A stretch of DNA of 64,000 nucleotides from Psychrobacter sp. PL19. GTDB taxonomy: Bacteria > Pseudomonadota > Gammaproteobacteria > Pseudomonadales > Moraxellaceae. Positions 1 to 9,758 of the stretch are shown here, one piece after another. The stretch spans positions 2,728,001 through 2,792,000 of the forward strand of contig NZ_JAGING010000001.1 of assembly GCF_017875835.1 (NCBI RefSeq). Direction: 5' to 3'. The notes under the pieces were generated by a model. The model searched no databases. It was not told the origin of the DNA and saw only the letters and a program-made list of their open reading frames with translations. The position numbers and the translations under genes were made by a program. The stretch's first letter is position 1, and each line of letters begins with the position of its first letter.

Positions 1-248
1 TCGCCACTTTGAGCGATACTGCGGTTTTGATTGTGATTGGCTTTATGATGATATGGCTGAGCGCTGTCTACCACGCGCTCATTTTGTGTTTGAGATTGCG
101 CAGGATTAAATACGCTGGCGCTGTTCTTGATACCGTGCGTATTAGAAGCATGCGACTCTGTATTTAGAGCATCAACTGGATGAGTAGATAAAGTAGTGGG
201 CTTAATCGTCACCGTAGAATCATTAGATGGGATAGAAATCTTGGGCAT
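1..248 (-). CDS. hypothetical protein, N-terminal part only
   Basis: An open frame on the minus strand starts at the ATG at 248 and runs off the left edge without a stop (about 82 codons). The start is preceded by an AAGG-type ribosome binding sequence about 7 nt away. The visible part is rich in Ser, Thr, Asn, Gln and His, begins MPKISIPSNDSTVTIKP, and has no signal peptide or membrane segment. It looks like a low-complexity N-terminal region whose folded part lies outside the window. It is divergent from ntrB, with 133 nt between the starts. I do not recognise it; no function is proposed. Confidence 0.5.
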   Translation of the reverse strand, partial: MPKISIPSNDSTVTIKPTTLSTHPVDALNTESHASNTHGIKNSASVFNPAQSQTQNERVVDSAQPYHHKANHNQNRSIAQSG

Positions 249-381
249 AGCTGACCTTGCTTGAGATAAATTGGCTGAGCGCATTGTACGTTTTTTTTAT
301 GATAATCACCAGTTTTGCCGCGCTATAGTGTTGATTTGTGGTTAAATATTATACCTAACATGATCAGTAACCAGGTTTTCT

Positions 382-1812
382 ATGTTTATGGCTTACCCAA
401 TATCATCATCTCGCCCTGCTCCCGACTCAGCCTTTATGTTGCAGCAGTTATTTACCGCTATTTTATGGGTAGATGAAGGGCTCTTTATTACCTGGCTTAA
501 CCCTCAAGCTGAGCAACTATTAGCCATCAGTAGTGGACGGTTGCTGAATAAATCTATCTTGAACGTGCTTGCACCTGATGAATTAAAAGAAAACAGTAAT
601 TATAATCTACATAATGATGATCTACATAATGATGGTTTAAATACTGATATAACATCTGATACTGATGAAACATGCCCTTTAACTGAGCGCTTTATTCAAG
701 CTCAGCAGTATCAGCAGCCCTTTATTGACCATGATCATACTATAAGGTTACCGATGAATGGCGGTGCTTCGATAACAGTGGATTATAGTGTGACACCAGT
801 CATATATGAGCAGCAGACTTATTTTATTATTGAAATGTGGGGTAAAGATCGTCAGAGTCGTATTTCAGAAGAGCAGCGCCAGCAGCAACAATATAATGTT
901 GCGCGTCATATGCTTCGCTCGGTCGCCCATGAAATAAAAAACCCACTTGCTGGTATTCGTGGGGCGGCCCAGCTATTACAAAGACAATTTACCAAGTTCA
1001 GCGATATGACTGCACCCGACCATGTACCTAATGATAAAAACCAGGACACAGCACCCGCTATCACGGATCCAAACATCCGAACGACAGCAAAAAAACTACG
1101 TGCTTACACTGATATCATCATTTCAGAGACTGACCGATTAACCCAGCTCATTGGTCAACTCTTAGGCTCTAACCAGCTACCAAACTGGCAAGCGCTCAAC
1201 ATTCACGAGCCTATTGAACATGTCTTGACCTTGGTACTCAGTCATTATTCACAAATACAAAGTTCTTTAATAACAGATTCTCCGATAAAAAACCCTTTAA
1301 TAACAGTACAACGAGATTATGATCTGTCGTTGCCAGAGCTGCGCGCTGATAAAGACCAACTGATTCAAGTATTTTTAAACCTGATCAATAACGCTTGTGA
1401 AGCCATGATAGAGCATCAACAAACCATTACCACTAGTGATAACCCCGCCAAAGCAATTAATACTCAGACGCATATTAACTATCCGCAGCACGGTGACCAG
1501 CAGGGTGGCAACTATCAACCGAAGCTACATATTCAAACGCGGGTCATTTTTCAACATACCATCGGTAGCCGGCAACATAAGCAAGTCGTACAAATAACTA
1601 TCACTGATAATGGCTGCGGTATTGACCCTGCACTTATTGGGCAGATATTCTTCCCTATGGTGACCAGCCGTGCGTCAGGAACAGGTTTGGGTCTGGCTAT
1701 CGTGCAAGATATTATCAACCAGCATCATGGTATGATTGACGTTAGCTCAGTCCGCGGCCAAACACGTTTTACGGTATATTTACCGTTCAACTCGCCAGCT
1801 TATAACGCTTAA
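382..1812 (+). CDS. ntrB: nitrogen regulation sensor histidine kinase NtrB (GlnL)
   Basis: Cytoplasmic sensor kinase that phosphorylates NtrC under nitrogen limitation and is normally controlled by PII. There is no membrane segment. Residues 20-155 form a PAS-like sensor. The HisKA box around His183 (VAHEIKNPLAGIRGAAQLL) is the GlnL-type sequence. The C-terminal HATPase has the N box (NLINNACEAM), the DNGCGI box and the GTGLGLAIV box. At 476 residues it is longer than the roughly 350 of E. coli GlnL; the excess lies in Asn/Asp/Thr-rich insertions near residues 70-95, 200-235 and 350-375. ntrC follows after 53 nt, so they are co-transcribed. ATGs at 382 and 388 are both possible; an AGG stands about 7 nt before the first. 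Confidence 0.93.
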   Translation: MFMAYPISSSRPAPDSAFMLQQLFTAILWVDEGLFITWLNPQAEQLLAISSGRLLNKSILNVLAPDELKENSNYNLHNDDLHNDGLNTDITSDTDETCPLTERFIQAQQYQQPFIDHDHTIRLPMNGGASITVDYSVTPVIYEQQTYFIIEMWGKDRQSRISEEQRQQQQYNVARHMLRSVAHEIKNPLAGIRGAAQLLQRQFTKFSDMTAPDHVPNDKNQDTAPAITDPNIRTTAKKLRAYTDIIISETDRLTQLIGQLLGSNQLPNWQALNIHEPIEHVLTLVLSHYSQIQSSLITDSPIKNPLITVQRDYDLSLPELRADKDQLIQVFLNLINNACEAMIEHQQTITTSDNPAKAINTQTHINYPQHGDQQGGNYQPKLHIQTRVIFQHTIGSRQHKQVVQITITDNGCGIDPALIGQIFFPMVTSRASGTGLGLAIVQDIINQHHGMIDVSSVRGQTRFTVYLPFNSPAYNA

Positions 1813-1865
1813 GTGCGAATGCTGAATGACCACCCTGGCTTAATGACTTTTTAAGGCTTATATAT

Positions 1866-3695
1866 ATGACTGAAAACTGTAATAAAGATGAAAATAATAG
1901 TCAATTATCTAAGATAGATGTTGCTAGTGGGTCTCGTAAAGACCTTGCGACATTATGGCTAATCGATGACGATGCAGCACTGCGTCTGGTATTAACCGAT
2001 ACCTTTATTGATGCTGGGCTTGAGGTCATTAGCTTCACCCAAGCACAAGCGGCGTGGACGCGTCTTAACGATATCTTGCAGCAGCACGAACCTATTCCAC
2101 CGCTACCGGATGTGATCTTGACCGATATTCGTATGCCGCTAATGGATGGTTTATCGTTTAGTGACTGGGTGCACCTACATTTTCCTGCTCTGCCTATCGT
2201 TATCATGACTGCTCACTCAGACCTGACTTCAGCGATTAGCAGCTATCAAGCGGGCGCTTTTGAATACTTACCCAAACCTTTTGACTTAGATGACGCCGTT
2301 GCGACCATTTATAAAGCTCTTAATTATCAACCTGCTAATAATACGACCGCTGAATCAAATGAAACGGCTACTAAGGCAACCCCTGATCCTAAAACAAAAG
2401 CGGAGCCACAAAAAAAAAGTACAGTTAACGCTAGCGTCAAGTCTGTCAGCATTCCCAATGGTACAACTAATGCAAACGCTAGCAATAACCCTAGCGGTAT
2501 CATTGGTCAATCACAAGCCATGCAAACTGTCTTTCGCGCGATCGGGCGCTTGGCGCACTCACCGATTACCGTGCTAATTACCGGAGAATCAGGTACAGGT
2601 AAAGAGCTGGTTGCCAATGCGTTGCATCAACATTCACCTCGACAGCAGCAGCCTTTCATTGCGCTTAATATGGCCGCCATTCCTCATGACTTAATTGAAT
2701 CCGAACTGTTCGGTCATGAAAAGGGAGCCTTCACTGGGGCCAGCGCCCAAAGACAAGGTCGCTTTGAGCAAGCAGATGGCGGTACGCTATTTTTAGATGA
2801 AATTGGCGACATGCCCTTTAGTACTCAAACACGCTTGCTACGGGTATTGGCCAACTCGGAGTTTTATCGTGTTGGCGGTCAGCAACCGGTCAATGTCAAT
2901 GTCCGTATCATCGCAGCGACCCATCAAAACTTAGAACATCTCGTACAGCAAGGCAAGTTCCGGGAAGATTTATTTTATCGTCTCAACGTCATTCGTCTGC
3001 CACTACCGCCACTACGCGCACGGCGTGAAGATATACCCGCACTCACCACCCATTTCATGCAAAGTGCCGGCAAGCAAATGAATACCACACCGAAATGCAT
3101 TCGACCTGATGCACTGCGCATCATGCAGAACTTTGACTGGCGCGGTAACGTTCGCCAACTCGAAAACGTCTGTCTATGGTTGACGGTCATGGCGACCGGA
3201 GACACAGTACTGGTTGATGATTTGCCACCAGAATTACTGGCTAATGTCGATACTGCTTTGCATACGAATTTGCACACGAGTACACAGCAGCATCAACCTC
3301 TCACTCAACAAGCTGGTGAGCAGAATAATAGTCATATCAACTCCCAAGCCGGTTCGCAAGCCAGTTCGCAAACGGTAATAGCAGAGGGCGCTATACAGTC
3401 ACAGCATAGTGTTCCACTATCAGATCAGCCGACCAACCCAAGCTGGCAGCAAGCATTGGCGGAGTGGGCAGAGCAGTCTCTACAAGCAGGTGCAATAGAC
3501 ATTTTACAAGCGGCAACGCCTGAGTTTGAACGCGTATTGCTAACCGCTGCTCTCAATCATAGTGGCGGTAAAAAGATAGCTGCTGCCGACCTTCTGGGCT
3601 GGGGACGCAACACCTTAACTCGTAAGCTGCAACAGCTGAATCTATCTACAGCAATGGTTCAGATAAAGGAGCAATCAAATCTTAAAAAAGACTAA
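1866..3695 (+). CDS. ntrC: nitrogen regulation response regulator NtrC
   Basis: Sigma-54-dependent activator, partner of the NtrB encoded just upstream. Domain order: receiver (residues 28-150) with acidic pocket at IDDD and phospho-acceptor Asp87 in LTDIRMP; AAA+ domain with Walker A GESGTGKE near 240-247, the sigma-54 contact loop GAFTGA near 287-292 and Walker B LFLDEIGDM; C-terminal Fis-type helix-turn-helix (AAADLLGWGRNTLTRKLQQL). At 609 residues it is well over the roughly 470 of E. coli NtrC. The extra length is a Thr/Asn/Lys linker (about 155-210) between receiver and AAA+, and a Gln/Ser/Asn linker (about 470-530) before the HTH. The catalytic motifs are intact, so I expect it to work. 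Confidence 0.95.
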   Translation: MTENCNKDENNSQLSKIDVASGSRKDLATLWLIDDDAALRLVLTDTFIDAGLEVISFTQAQAAWTRLNDILQQHEPIPPLPDVILTDIRMPLMDGLSFSDWVHLHFPALPIVIMTAHSDLTSAISSYQAGAFEYLPKPFDLDDAVATIYKALNYQPANNTTAESNETATKATPDPKTKAEPQKKSTVNASVKSVSIPNGTTNANASNNPSGIIGQSQAMQTVFRAIGRLAHSPITVLITGESGTGKELVANALHQHSPRQQQPFIALNMAAIPHDLIESELFGHEKGAFTGASAQRQGRFEQADGGTLFLDEIGDMPFSTQTRLLRVLANSEFYRVGGQQPVNVNVRIIAATHQNLEHLVQQGKFREDLFYRLNVIRLPLPPLRARREDIPALTTHFMQSAGKQMNTTPKCIRPDALRIMQNFDWRGNVRQLENVCLWLTVMATGDTVLVDDLPPELLANVDTALHTNLHTSTQQHQPLTQQAGEQNNSHINSQAGSQASSQTVIAEGAIQSQHSVPLSDQPTNPSWQQALAEWAEQSLQAGAIDILQAATPEFERVLLTAALNHSGGKKIAAADLLGWGRNTLTRKLQQLNLSTAMVQIKEQSNLKKD

Positions 3696-3777
3696 TATAA
3701 AAACACAGTAATATCAGCTATTTATTAAAATAAGTACAAAAAAAATTGCGCATAATAGAAATAATTGCGGAAGGGGG

Positions 3778-3805
3778 TTGCCAAACCCATCAAAATCTAT
3801 ATAAT
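3778..3805 (+). promoter_or_regulatory. sigma-70 promoter of tRNA-Leu
   Basis: A -35 hexamer TTGCCA (3778-3783) and a perfect -10 TATAAT (3800-3805) are separated by 16 nt. They lie 87 nt upstream of the tRNA-Leu gene, and no other gene lies between. Confidence 0.7.
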
Positions 3806-3892
3806 AGCCAACCACTGAGACGCATTACCGAATCAGTTAACTGTCTAAACGGTGTTTGAATTTAAGCGCTAGTGATGATAGAGTAACGAAAT

Positions 3893-3977
3893 GGGGCTGT
3901 GGCGGAATTGGTAGACGCACTAGATTTAGGTTCTAGCGCCGTAAGGTGTGAGAGTTCGAGTCTCTCCAGCCCCACCA
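3893..3977 (+). tRNA. tRNA-Leu (anticodon UAG)
   Basis: An 85-nt gene with encoded CCA. Acceptor stem GGGGCTG pairs with CAGCCCC (7 bp). The anticodon stem CTAGA/TCTAG encloses the loop TTTAGGT with anticodon TAG, reading CUA codons. The long variable arm is the class II type expected for leucine, and the T arm has GTTCGAGTC. Confidence 0.96.
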
Positions 3978-4048
3978 TTATTCGATAATGACTTATTTTA
4001 ATTAAACGATATCCATTTAATTGAACGACTGTCTCAAGCATATACTAG

Positions 4049-4072
4049 ACCTGCCTTCGGGCAGGTTTTTTT
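4049..4072 (+). terminator. rho-independent terminator after tRNA-Leu
   Basis: Perfect 7-bp stem ACCTGCC/GGCAGGT with a stable TTCG tetraloop, followed directly by a run of T. It lies 72 nt past the tRNA and ends that transcript. Confidence 0.92.
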
Positions 4073-4421
4073 ATATCTAAAATTTGACTGTCTTCCCACA
4101 CTGAGATAGCTCGTGGGATTTACTAATAATTACTTATTACTGTCTAAACCTAACCTACATTGCCCTTCAGCCACTTTTTACTCATATCCCAGCTGTTTTC
4201 GCGTGGGATGGAATATAGAAATATCTTTTGACTAAAAATTTAGTTCGTTTTAATCTATCTTCTCAATGAATTGTAGACCCTGTCTCATCACCCTATAAAG
4301 ATCATAAACATTAGCTTGTTTATGTTTAACGACACTTTTTCAGATGTTCCAGAACCTAGTTCATACTCGAACGCTATTCAAACGGGTTAAACAAGTTGAC
4401 TGTTAAATTATTGAGGAAACA
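4073..4421. other. intergenic, no gene seen
   Basis: About 350 nt between the tRNA-Leu terminator and the next gene. No reading frame with coding character and no clear RNA fold. The last 30 nt carry the ribosome binding site of the following gene. Confidence 0.5.
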
Positions 4422-4949
4422 ATGAATAAAGGATTATGGATGTCAGTAGGTCTGTTGGTACTGTTAGCAGGAGGGCTTATAGGGCTTCGAAGCTTTTTTA
4501 AACCTGCTACCTCAACAGATACTAACGCCGCGACTCTTAGTAGCGATTCAGATCCTAAGCTTACGATAAGTTTGGAAAGTTTTGAGGGCTTTCATCATGA
4601 TGCGGAGATATTGCTAGAAAAGTTAACCGTTTTAAAAGCAGGTCTGGAAAGTGCAGTTGCTACTAAAGATATTGGCTTATTAGACAGTACGGTGAACAAT
4701 ACCTATAGAATTATGGATAATGTGAGTGTTAGTCGCATACCAACTATTGCGCCTTTTGAGGTTTGTGACGAGGCGCTAGCTACCTTGGGTCGTTACGCTG
4801 TTGCCTCTAAAACTTATTATTCTGCTGCGGACTCAATGAATATTGGCCAAATAGATGAGATGAGAAATACATTTAATACACAGTTTGGCCAGTGTCAAAG
4901 CATCGTTAATGACAAACCTGTTGCGGCACTCTATCAAGACTACCAATGA
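4422..4949 (+). CDS. hypothetical protein with N-terminal membrane anchor
   Basis: A protein of 175 residues with one hydrophobic helix at residues 6-24 followed by a Ser/Thr/Asp-rich stretch and an alpha-helical domain, so it is probably anchored in the inner membrane with the domain in the periplasm. The start follows a strong ribosome binding site (TTGAGGAAAC, 3 nt before the ATG). Two Cys (in FEVCDEAL and GQCQSIV) could form a disulfide in the periplasm. It is a single-gene unit, convergent with the kinase gene, whose 3' end is 6 nt away. I do not recognise the family. Confidence 0.75.
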   Translation: MNKGLWMSVGLLVLLAGGLIGLRSFFKPATSTDTNAATLSSDSDPKLTISLESFEGFHHDAEILLEKLTVLKAGLESAVATKDIGLLDSTVNNTYRIMDNVSVSRIPTIAPFEVCDEALATLGRYAVASKTYYSAADSMNIGQIDEMRNTFNTQFGQCQSIVNDKPVAALYQDYQ

Positions 4950-4955
4950 TATGCG

Positions 4956-6038
4956 TTATCTAATATTTTTTAAATCCCTCCACATTTCCTCCATACTTTT
5001 ATAGCGCTTCTCAACCCGCTTCGCCAATGCCTTATTAATAACCTGCTGATAATGACCATATTCTGCCGGCAATACTGGAATTGGTTTCTGGCAATGCTGA
5101 ATCGCCCACTCTTTTAATGGATCATTGCTTTGCGTTGCTAACTTAAACGGACGCGCGCCCATTAGGATTTCATACACCATTATCCCAAATGCGTAAATAT
5201 CACTTTGCTGGCTAGCAGCATATGCTTGCCAACGTTCAGGAGCGAGATAAGCGGGCGTGCCAGCAGTATTTGTGGCGCACTTTTGGTCAACACAGTCATT
5301 AAAATCTTGTCCCAATCTCTCAGCCAAGGCAAAATCAGTCAGTAAGCAGCGTGGCGTTATACTGCTATAATCAGCATTATCTACTAAAAAATCATCTAGC
5401 AAGATGTTACTTGGCTTGATATCGTTATGTAGCCAGCCACTACTATGTAAATCAGCTATAAGATGCGCGACTCGAACAATGAGTTGGTGTTTTTGAGTGT
5501 CTGTTAATGGCTGATGTAAATAATGCGCCAGACTGCCCATTGAATAATAAGGCATAACTAGCATAGTGAATTGCTGGTTTTGCTCTGATATGTTCGTTCG
5601 CAAAGTGTCATAAGCCAATACTGGCGGCACTATAGTTAATATGGGCGTAGTGTTATTTTGCGCTTTAGTTGATTGTGACTGTTTTAAATCATGTAAAACA
5701 GCGACGTCATGGCTAAGGTTAAACCTACTATGATTAGATACATTATAATTAAGTGCATTATTATTAGACACATTATGATTAGCTGCATCAGGATTAGTAT
5801 CAGGGCTTAGCGCCCACTTTATCATCACGCTACCAAACTGTGGATGTTGGGCGCCCGTTAAACCTTGGTAACCAGTAATGTTATCATTGCGCTGTTGACT
5901 GATACGCTGGTGAGAAATTGCCTTATACTCCAATGTTGATAACATCGCAGTCAATACCGGCAACAACTGGCTAGCTTGTGCACGCAACGCTTGAGTTATG
6001 GCTGCTGTTTTAGGCCGATTGCTAGCATTATTTGTCAT
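4956..6038 (-). CDS. eukaryotic-type Ser/Thr protein kinase
   Basis: Cytoplasmic kinase of 360 residues covering one catalytic domain. Candidate ATP lysine Lys74 (in VMIKW); catalytic loop HNDIKPSNIL with Asp206, Lys208 and Asn211; metal-binding motif DFA at 235-237 in place of DFG; activation segment ending GTPAYLAPERW; the subdomain IX aspartate is in DIYAFGIMVYEILMG. A low-complexity Asn-rich insertion (about 84-106), encoded by short imperfect repeats, splits the N lobe. There is no membrane helix or PASTA domain, so it is a soluble kinase, unlike PknB. Substrates are unknown. It is divergent from the DUF815 ATPase gene and convergent with the upstream orphan; no phosphatase gene is nearby. 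Confidence 0.85.
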   Translation of the reverse strand: MTNNASNRPKTAAITQALRAQASQLLPVLTAMLSTLEYKAISHQRISQQRNDNITGYQGLTGAQHPQFGSVMIKWALSPDTNPDAANHNVSNNNALNYNVSNHSRFNLSHDVAVLHDLKQSQSTKAQNNTTPILTIVPPVLAYDTLRTNISEQNQQFTMLVMPYYSMGSLAHYLHQPLTDTQKHQLIVRVAHLIADLHSSGWLHNDIKPSNILLDDFLVDNADYSSITPRCLLTDFALAERLGQDFNDCVDQKCATNTAGTPAYLAPERWQAYAASQQSDIYAFGIMVYEILMGARPFKLATQSNDPLKEWAIQHCQKPIPVLPAEYGHYQQVINKALAKRVEKRYKSMEEMWRDLKNIR

Positions 6039-6157
6039 GATACAGTCAAATCCTCCTACTTATAAAAAGCCGCTGCCACACTATTACAAGTGGTTTGTTA
6101 AAAATAGTTTATACATATTAAACCTCACATTCATTTTTTATTAACGATAGAGTAATT

Positions 6158-7129
6158 ATGTCCCCCTCACCTAAACCATCAGCTCCTTACGCTCTGCCTG
6201 AACCATTGCTAGATTTACTCAGTCAGTATTTACAGCAGCAAGTAACGCCAACTATAGAGATTGATCCGACGCAACTGGCCTATCGCTGGGTTGGTGGTCG
6301 TAATGGTCACCTAGAGCCGTTAGCGGTCAATTTGTTTTTAAGCTTAGACGACTTGCTCGGTATTGCTACTCAAAAGTCAAAACTGGTACAGAATACGCGG
6401 CAGTTTTTAAAGGGTTACCCTGCCAATCACGTATTAATGACCGGTACCCGCGGCGCAGGTAAATCCTCGCTGATTCGCGCCCTACTTCAAACTTATCATA
6501 GTGAAGGGTTGCGTATTATTGAAATTGCTCGCGATGACTTATTGGTATTAGATAAAATTCGCGCAGCCATTAATAAGTTGCCTGCTGATTGTAATTGTCA
6601 CTATGTGGTGTACTGCGATGACTTGGCATTTAGCGGTCAAGATGAGAGCTATCGTACGCTAAAAAGCGTGCTTGATGGCTCGTTAGATTCTGAGCAGGAC
6701 AAGCTGTTGGTATATGCTACCAGTAACCGTCGGCATCTATTACCGCAGTTGATGAAAGATAACGTTAATATTTATAATGGGCAGACCGACGAAGTTAATC
6801 CTTACGAAACCATTGATGAAACTGTATCGCTATCAGATCGCTTCGGCTTATGGTTGTCCTTTTATCCAATGAATCAGCAGACCTATTTGCAAATCGTTCA
6901 GCATTATTTAGCCATCCAAAAAGAGCACATTAATAGTACTAATGATGCCACTGATATAGCACTGAAGCTTGATGCTAGTATGAATGATGCAGAGTTAGCG
7001 GCAGGTATTAGGGCCGATGCGCTACGATGGGCATCAGAGCGTGGTGGGCGTTCAGGACGTGTGGCATATCAATTCAGCCGTTTTTGGACAGGGCAAGCAC
7101 AACTGAAAGCTGAAGATAATAAGCGCTAA
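6158..7129 (+). CDS. DUF815-type AAA+ ATPase
   Basis: A soluble ATPase of 323 residues. Walker A GTRGAGKSS lies near residues 97-105 and Walker B is YVVYCDDLAF, as in the DUF815 family (AAA+ proteins of unknown role found in many proteobacteria). A sensor-1-like stretch YATSNRRHLLP follows, and the C-terminal part contains the GGRSGRVAYQF region seen at the end of such proteins. It stands alone on the plus strand. The family has no agreed function and I propose none. Confidence 0.88.
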   Translation: MSPSPKPSAPYALPEPLLDLLSQYLQQQVTPTIEIDPTQLAYRWVGGRNGHLEPLAVNLFLSLDDLLGIATQKSKLVQNTRQFLKGYPANHVLMTGTRGAGKSSLIRALLQTYHSEGLRIIEIARDDLLVLDKIRAAINKLPADCNCHYVVYCDDLAFSGQDESYRTLKSVLDGSLDSEQDKLLVYATSNRRHLLPQLMKDNVNIYNGQTDEVNPYETIDETVSLSDRFGLWLSFYPMNQQTYLQIVQHYLAIQKEHINSTNDATDIALKLDASMNDAELAAGIRADALRWASERGGRSGRVAYQFSRFWTGQAQLKAEDNKR

Positions 7130-7319
7130 TTTATAAGATGAGAAGAACTATGCTGCCAACTGTGCTGTTTAGACCCCGATGAATAAAGATTAAAGCACTC
7201 GACAGCCAATGCAGTAACGTTGCGCTGTTTATTGGGCACACCAGCTGATGTGCCTGAGAAGGTCAGCTGTAGCATGAATTATTATTCATAGCGCATCTAT
7301 TATTTATAAAGCAGACGAT

Positions 7320-7568
7320 TTACGGTAATTTACACAAGATAGTTTTGCCACCTTCAACGATTTGCCCACCGCTCGCAAAACATTGGTTGGCCATAGTCGA
7401 CTCATGTGACTTCCAGCCACCATAAAAACTGGCCAAACATAACAAAGCGACCAATAGTTTTTGTGACCATGCTTTAATCGATACTTGCTGTGAATCTATC
7501 GGTCGTTCTGTACGGCTTTCGACATTGGTACGAGCCGTTTTAGTATCCAATTTATTGGGGTCTGTCAT
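7320..7568 (-). CDS. small single-pass membrane protein
   Basis: A protein of 82 residues with a polar N-terminus of about 35 residues, one hydrophobic helix (LLVALLCLASFYGGW), and a short C-terminal tail with two Cys (QCFASGG...ILCKLP). The layout suggests a single pass with the Cys pair in the periplasm. It lies downstream of the GST gene on the same strand after 104 nt. Function unknown. Confidence 0.65.
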   Translation of the reverse strand: MTDPNKLDTKTARTNVESRTERPIDSQQVSIKAWSQKLLVALLCLASFYGGWKSHESTMANQCFASGGQIVEGGKTILCKLP

Positions 7569-7672
7569 TACATTACCTTGTTTATGCGCGGTTTATGCGC
7601 GGGCATTTATGCGCAAGCGTTTAACTTGTAAATCAGCTTGGACACAGGGTTTTTGTACAGGCAATTTTATAG

Positions 7673-8341
7673 TTAAAACTGGATGCGACCGCCCTTCTCT
7701 TCAGTGCGTTTAAAAGCAGGACGTTCCTGGCAACGTTTGAGCCAGTTTAATAAATTAGCGTACTGACCATTATCTAGTCCTGCACGAGATTGGGCAGCAA
7801 CCGCCACAAAATACATCTGAATATCAGCCGCACTAAACGCCTCGCCTGCGAACCAATGATTGTCTTGCAGCTGTCGTTCCATCATGATTAATATATTGTT
7901 AATACTGCTTTCGATCAGGCTACTTTCGACTTGTTTTTGGATGTTCTTACTAACAGGTTTGACTAGCATCGGTGACTTTTCGACCACTTTGTTGAATACC
8001 AAACGCATGACTAATGGTGGCATGGCGGACGCTTCGGCAAAATGTAGCCAGAAAGTGTAGGCCTCCCACGCCGCTTCATTATCATCAGCTGGCTTAAACA
8101 TTTTTTCTTTGTCGTAATGTTTGAGTAGATATTCAATGATAAATCCCGACTCAAGAAGCACACGATCGTCTACTTCTAGTATGGGCGCATGACCTAACGG
8201 ATGAATTTTCTTTAGACTGTCGGGCGCCAAATAAGCTTTGTTGCGTTTATAACTGGTTAGCTTATAGTCAACATTCAATTCTTCTAATAACCACAGAATG
8301 CGGAATGAACGCGAATTTTCTAAATGATGAAGATGTAACAT
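7673..8341 (-). CDS. glutathione S-transferase family protein
   Basis: Soluble protein of 222 residues. The thioredoxin-like N-terminal domain starts MLHLHHLENSRSFRILWLLEEL, with Ser in the usual glutathione-activating region and a cis-Pro region HPLGHAPIL followed by LLESGFIIEYL, where the ES pair binds the glutamyl group. The helical C-terminal domain has SAADIQMYF, the N-capping box conserved in GSTs. The natural substrate cannot be read from sequence; detoxification or stress response is the usual role. Upstream on this strand lies 277 nt without a gene, so it has its own promoter. Confidence 0.92.
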   Translation of the reverse strand: MLHLHHLENSRSFRILWLLEELNVDYKLTSYKRNKAYLAPDSLKKIHPLGHAPILEVDDRVLLESGFIIEYLLKHYDKEKMFKPADDNEAAWEAYTFWLHFAEASAMPPLVMRLVFNKVVEKSPMLVKPVSKNIQKQVESSLIESSINNILIMMERQLQDNHWFAGEAFSAADIQMYFVAVAAQSRAGLDNGQYANLLNWLKRCQERPAFKRTEEKGGRIQF

Positions 8342-8618
8342 AAACCATCCTTATAATAAGTTATTGTTTTATAAACCGAAGCAATATAACGTTACTATTG
8401 ATACGTGTTATTACTGATAATAGCGTACTTAACTCGCCTTTAACACAGCAGGCGCGTGCTACGGTTACGAAAAACAATGTCTACAGGGTCAATTTCAATC
8501 TGTTGAATACTTAATTAAACTTTCTCCAAGTTTCGCTCAACCCTTACTTAGGTATCACTTGTCTCAAACACTATTGTTATATCGCTTAGCACTAGTCATC
8601 GTATAATTTAAGAACTAT

Positions 8619-9689
8619 TTACTTTGAATGTAGTTGGTTGATTTTACGAGCCATTTTATCGATTTTTTGTTGATAACGTCTAATTTTTCGAAAGCGATGC
8701 GCAACCAGTACGCCTTTGATACGGCGATTCTTTATGCGGCGGCGCGGTGGAAAGCTGTTAATTTGTGGTTCGTTGTAACCCTGCAAACGGTTGTCACGGC
8801 GGCGCGCTAAGTAGCCAAGCGTGCTGTCCATAATCATGATAAATAGCGCGACAAAAATCATCGCGTACATGAATAACGAACCAGCCTCTTCGATACTTTG
8901 ATTCAAAAACGTTAAAGAAAAAACAAGTAAAAAGATAGGTTCAAGATAAGATAAGGTACCAAATAGCGAGACTGGCAGCTTACGACTGGCAATCATGGTC
9001 AATGACATCGCCGCCGTACTGATAATACCCAATAACGGTAACAGATACCATAACTTACTGGTCGATACCGCCAAATCAAAACCGCCACTGGTATAAAGCG
9101 CCACTAAAACTAAGGGTAATAGTAACGTTAAATCCGACAGTAAGCCGGTAATAGGTGGAACTGCTAACTTGCGCCGCAATAGATAATAAGGCGGATAACC
9201 CAAGCACACAAACAGGGTTGCCCACGATAGTGACCCAAATTGCCACACTTCATAAGCGATACCAACCGCTGCACATAGAGTGGCCAGCCACTGCAATTTA
9301 CTGACATACTCATGATAAAAGAAGCGACCAACCAGTATCATTACTAATGGGTATAAGAAATAACCCAAGGTCACATCGAGGCCTAAACCATTCACTGGTC
9401 CCCACATAAACAGCCAAATTTGCCCCCCTAAAATCGGGGTGGGTAATATAAATAGCAGCCATTCTTTGGAAGTTTTTAAAGTCTTTAGATAATCAAAAAC
9501 ATGCTGCCACTGCTTTATTAGACTCACCAATAACACCAGACTAAACAACATCATTACCACACGCCATGACGCCACTTGGGTACCCGATAATGGGTGCAAA
9601 AAGAGCCCAAACAAGAACAGTAATGAGAATAAAAAGTTGGCAGTCGACGCCGCAGCGGTTCCTTGCACAGTCTGGTTGGTAGTTAGCAT
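8619..9689 (-). CDS. rarD: RarD-like EamA-superfamily permease
   Basis: Inner-membrane protein of about ten helices. The motifs FLHPLSGTQVASWRVVMM, LFMWGPVNGLGLDVTLGYFLYPL and YYLLRRK match the RarD branch of the drug/metabolite exporter superfamily. RarD homologues are annotated as chloramphenicol-sensitivity or amino-acid related exporters; the substrate is not established. It has about 60 extra C-terminal residues, strongly basic and rich in Arg and Lys (RRRIKNRRIKG...), which would lie in the cytoplasm and are unusual for the family. It lies downstream of gyrA on the same strand but is separated from it by a terminator. Confidence 0.85.
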   Translation of the reverse strand: MLTTNQTVQGTAAASTANFLFSLLFLFGLFLHPLSGTQVASWRVVMMLFSLVLLVSLIKQWQHVFDYLKTLKTSKEWLLFILPTPILGGQIWLFMWGPVNGLGLDVTLGYFLYPLVMILVGRFFYHEYVSKLQWLATLCAAVGIAYEVWQFGSLSWATLFVCLGYPPYYLLRRKLAVPPITGLLSDLTLLLPLVLVALYTSGGFDLAVSTSKLWYLLPLLGIISTAAMSLTMIASRKLPVSLFGTLSYLEPIFLLVFSLTFLNQSIEEAGSLFMYAMIFVALFIMIMDSTLGYLARRRDNRLQGYNEPQINSFPPRRRIKNRRIKGVLVAHRFRKIRRYQQKIDKMARKINQLHSK

Positions 9690-9758
9690 TACAACAGCCT
9701 TGAAAAAATAGTTTTTAAAAAACAGCCTTTATAAGTAGGGTAAATCAATAATGGTTTA

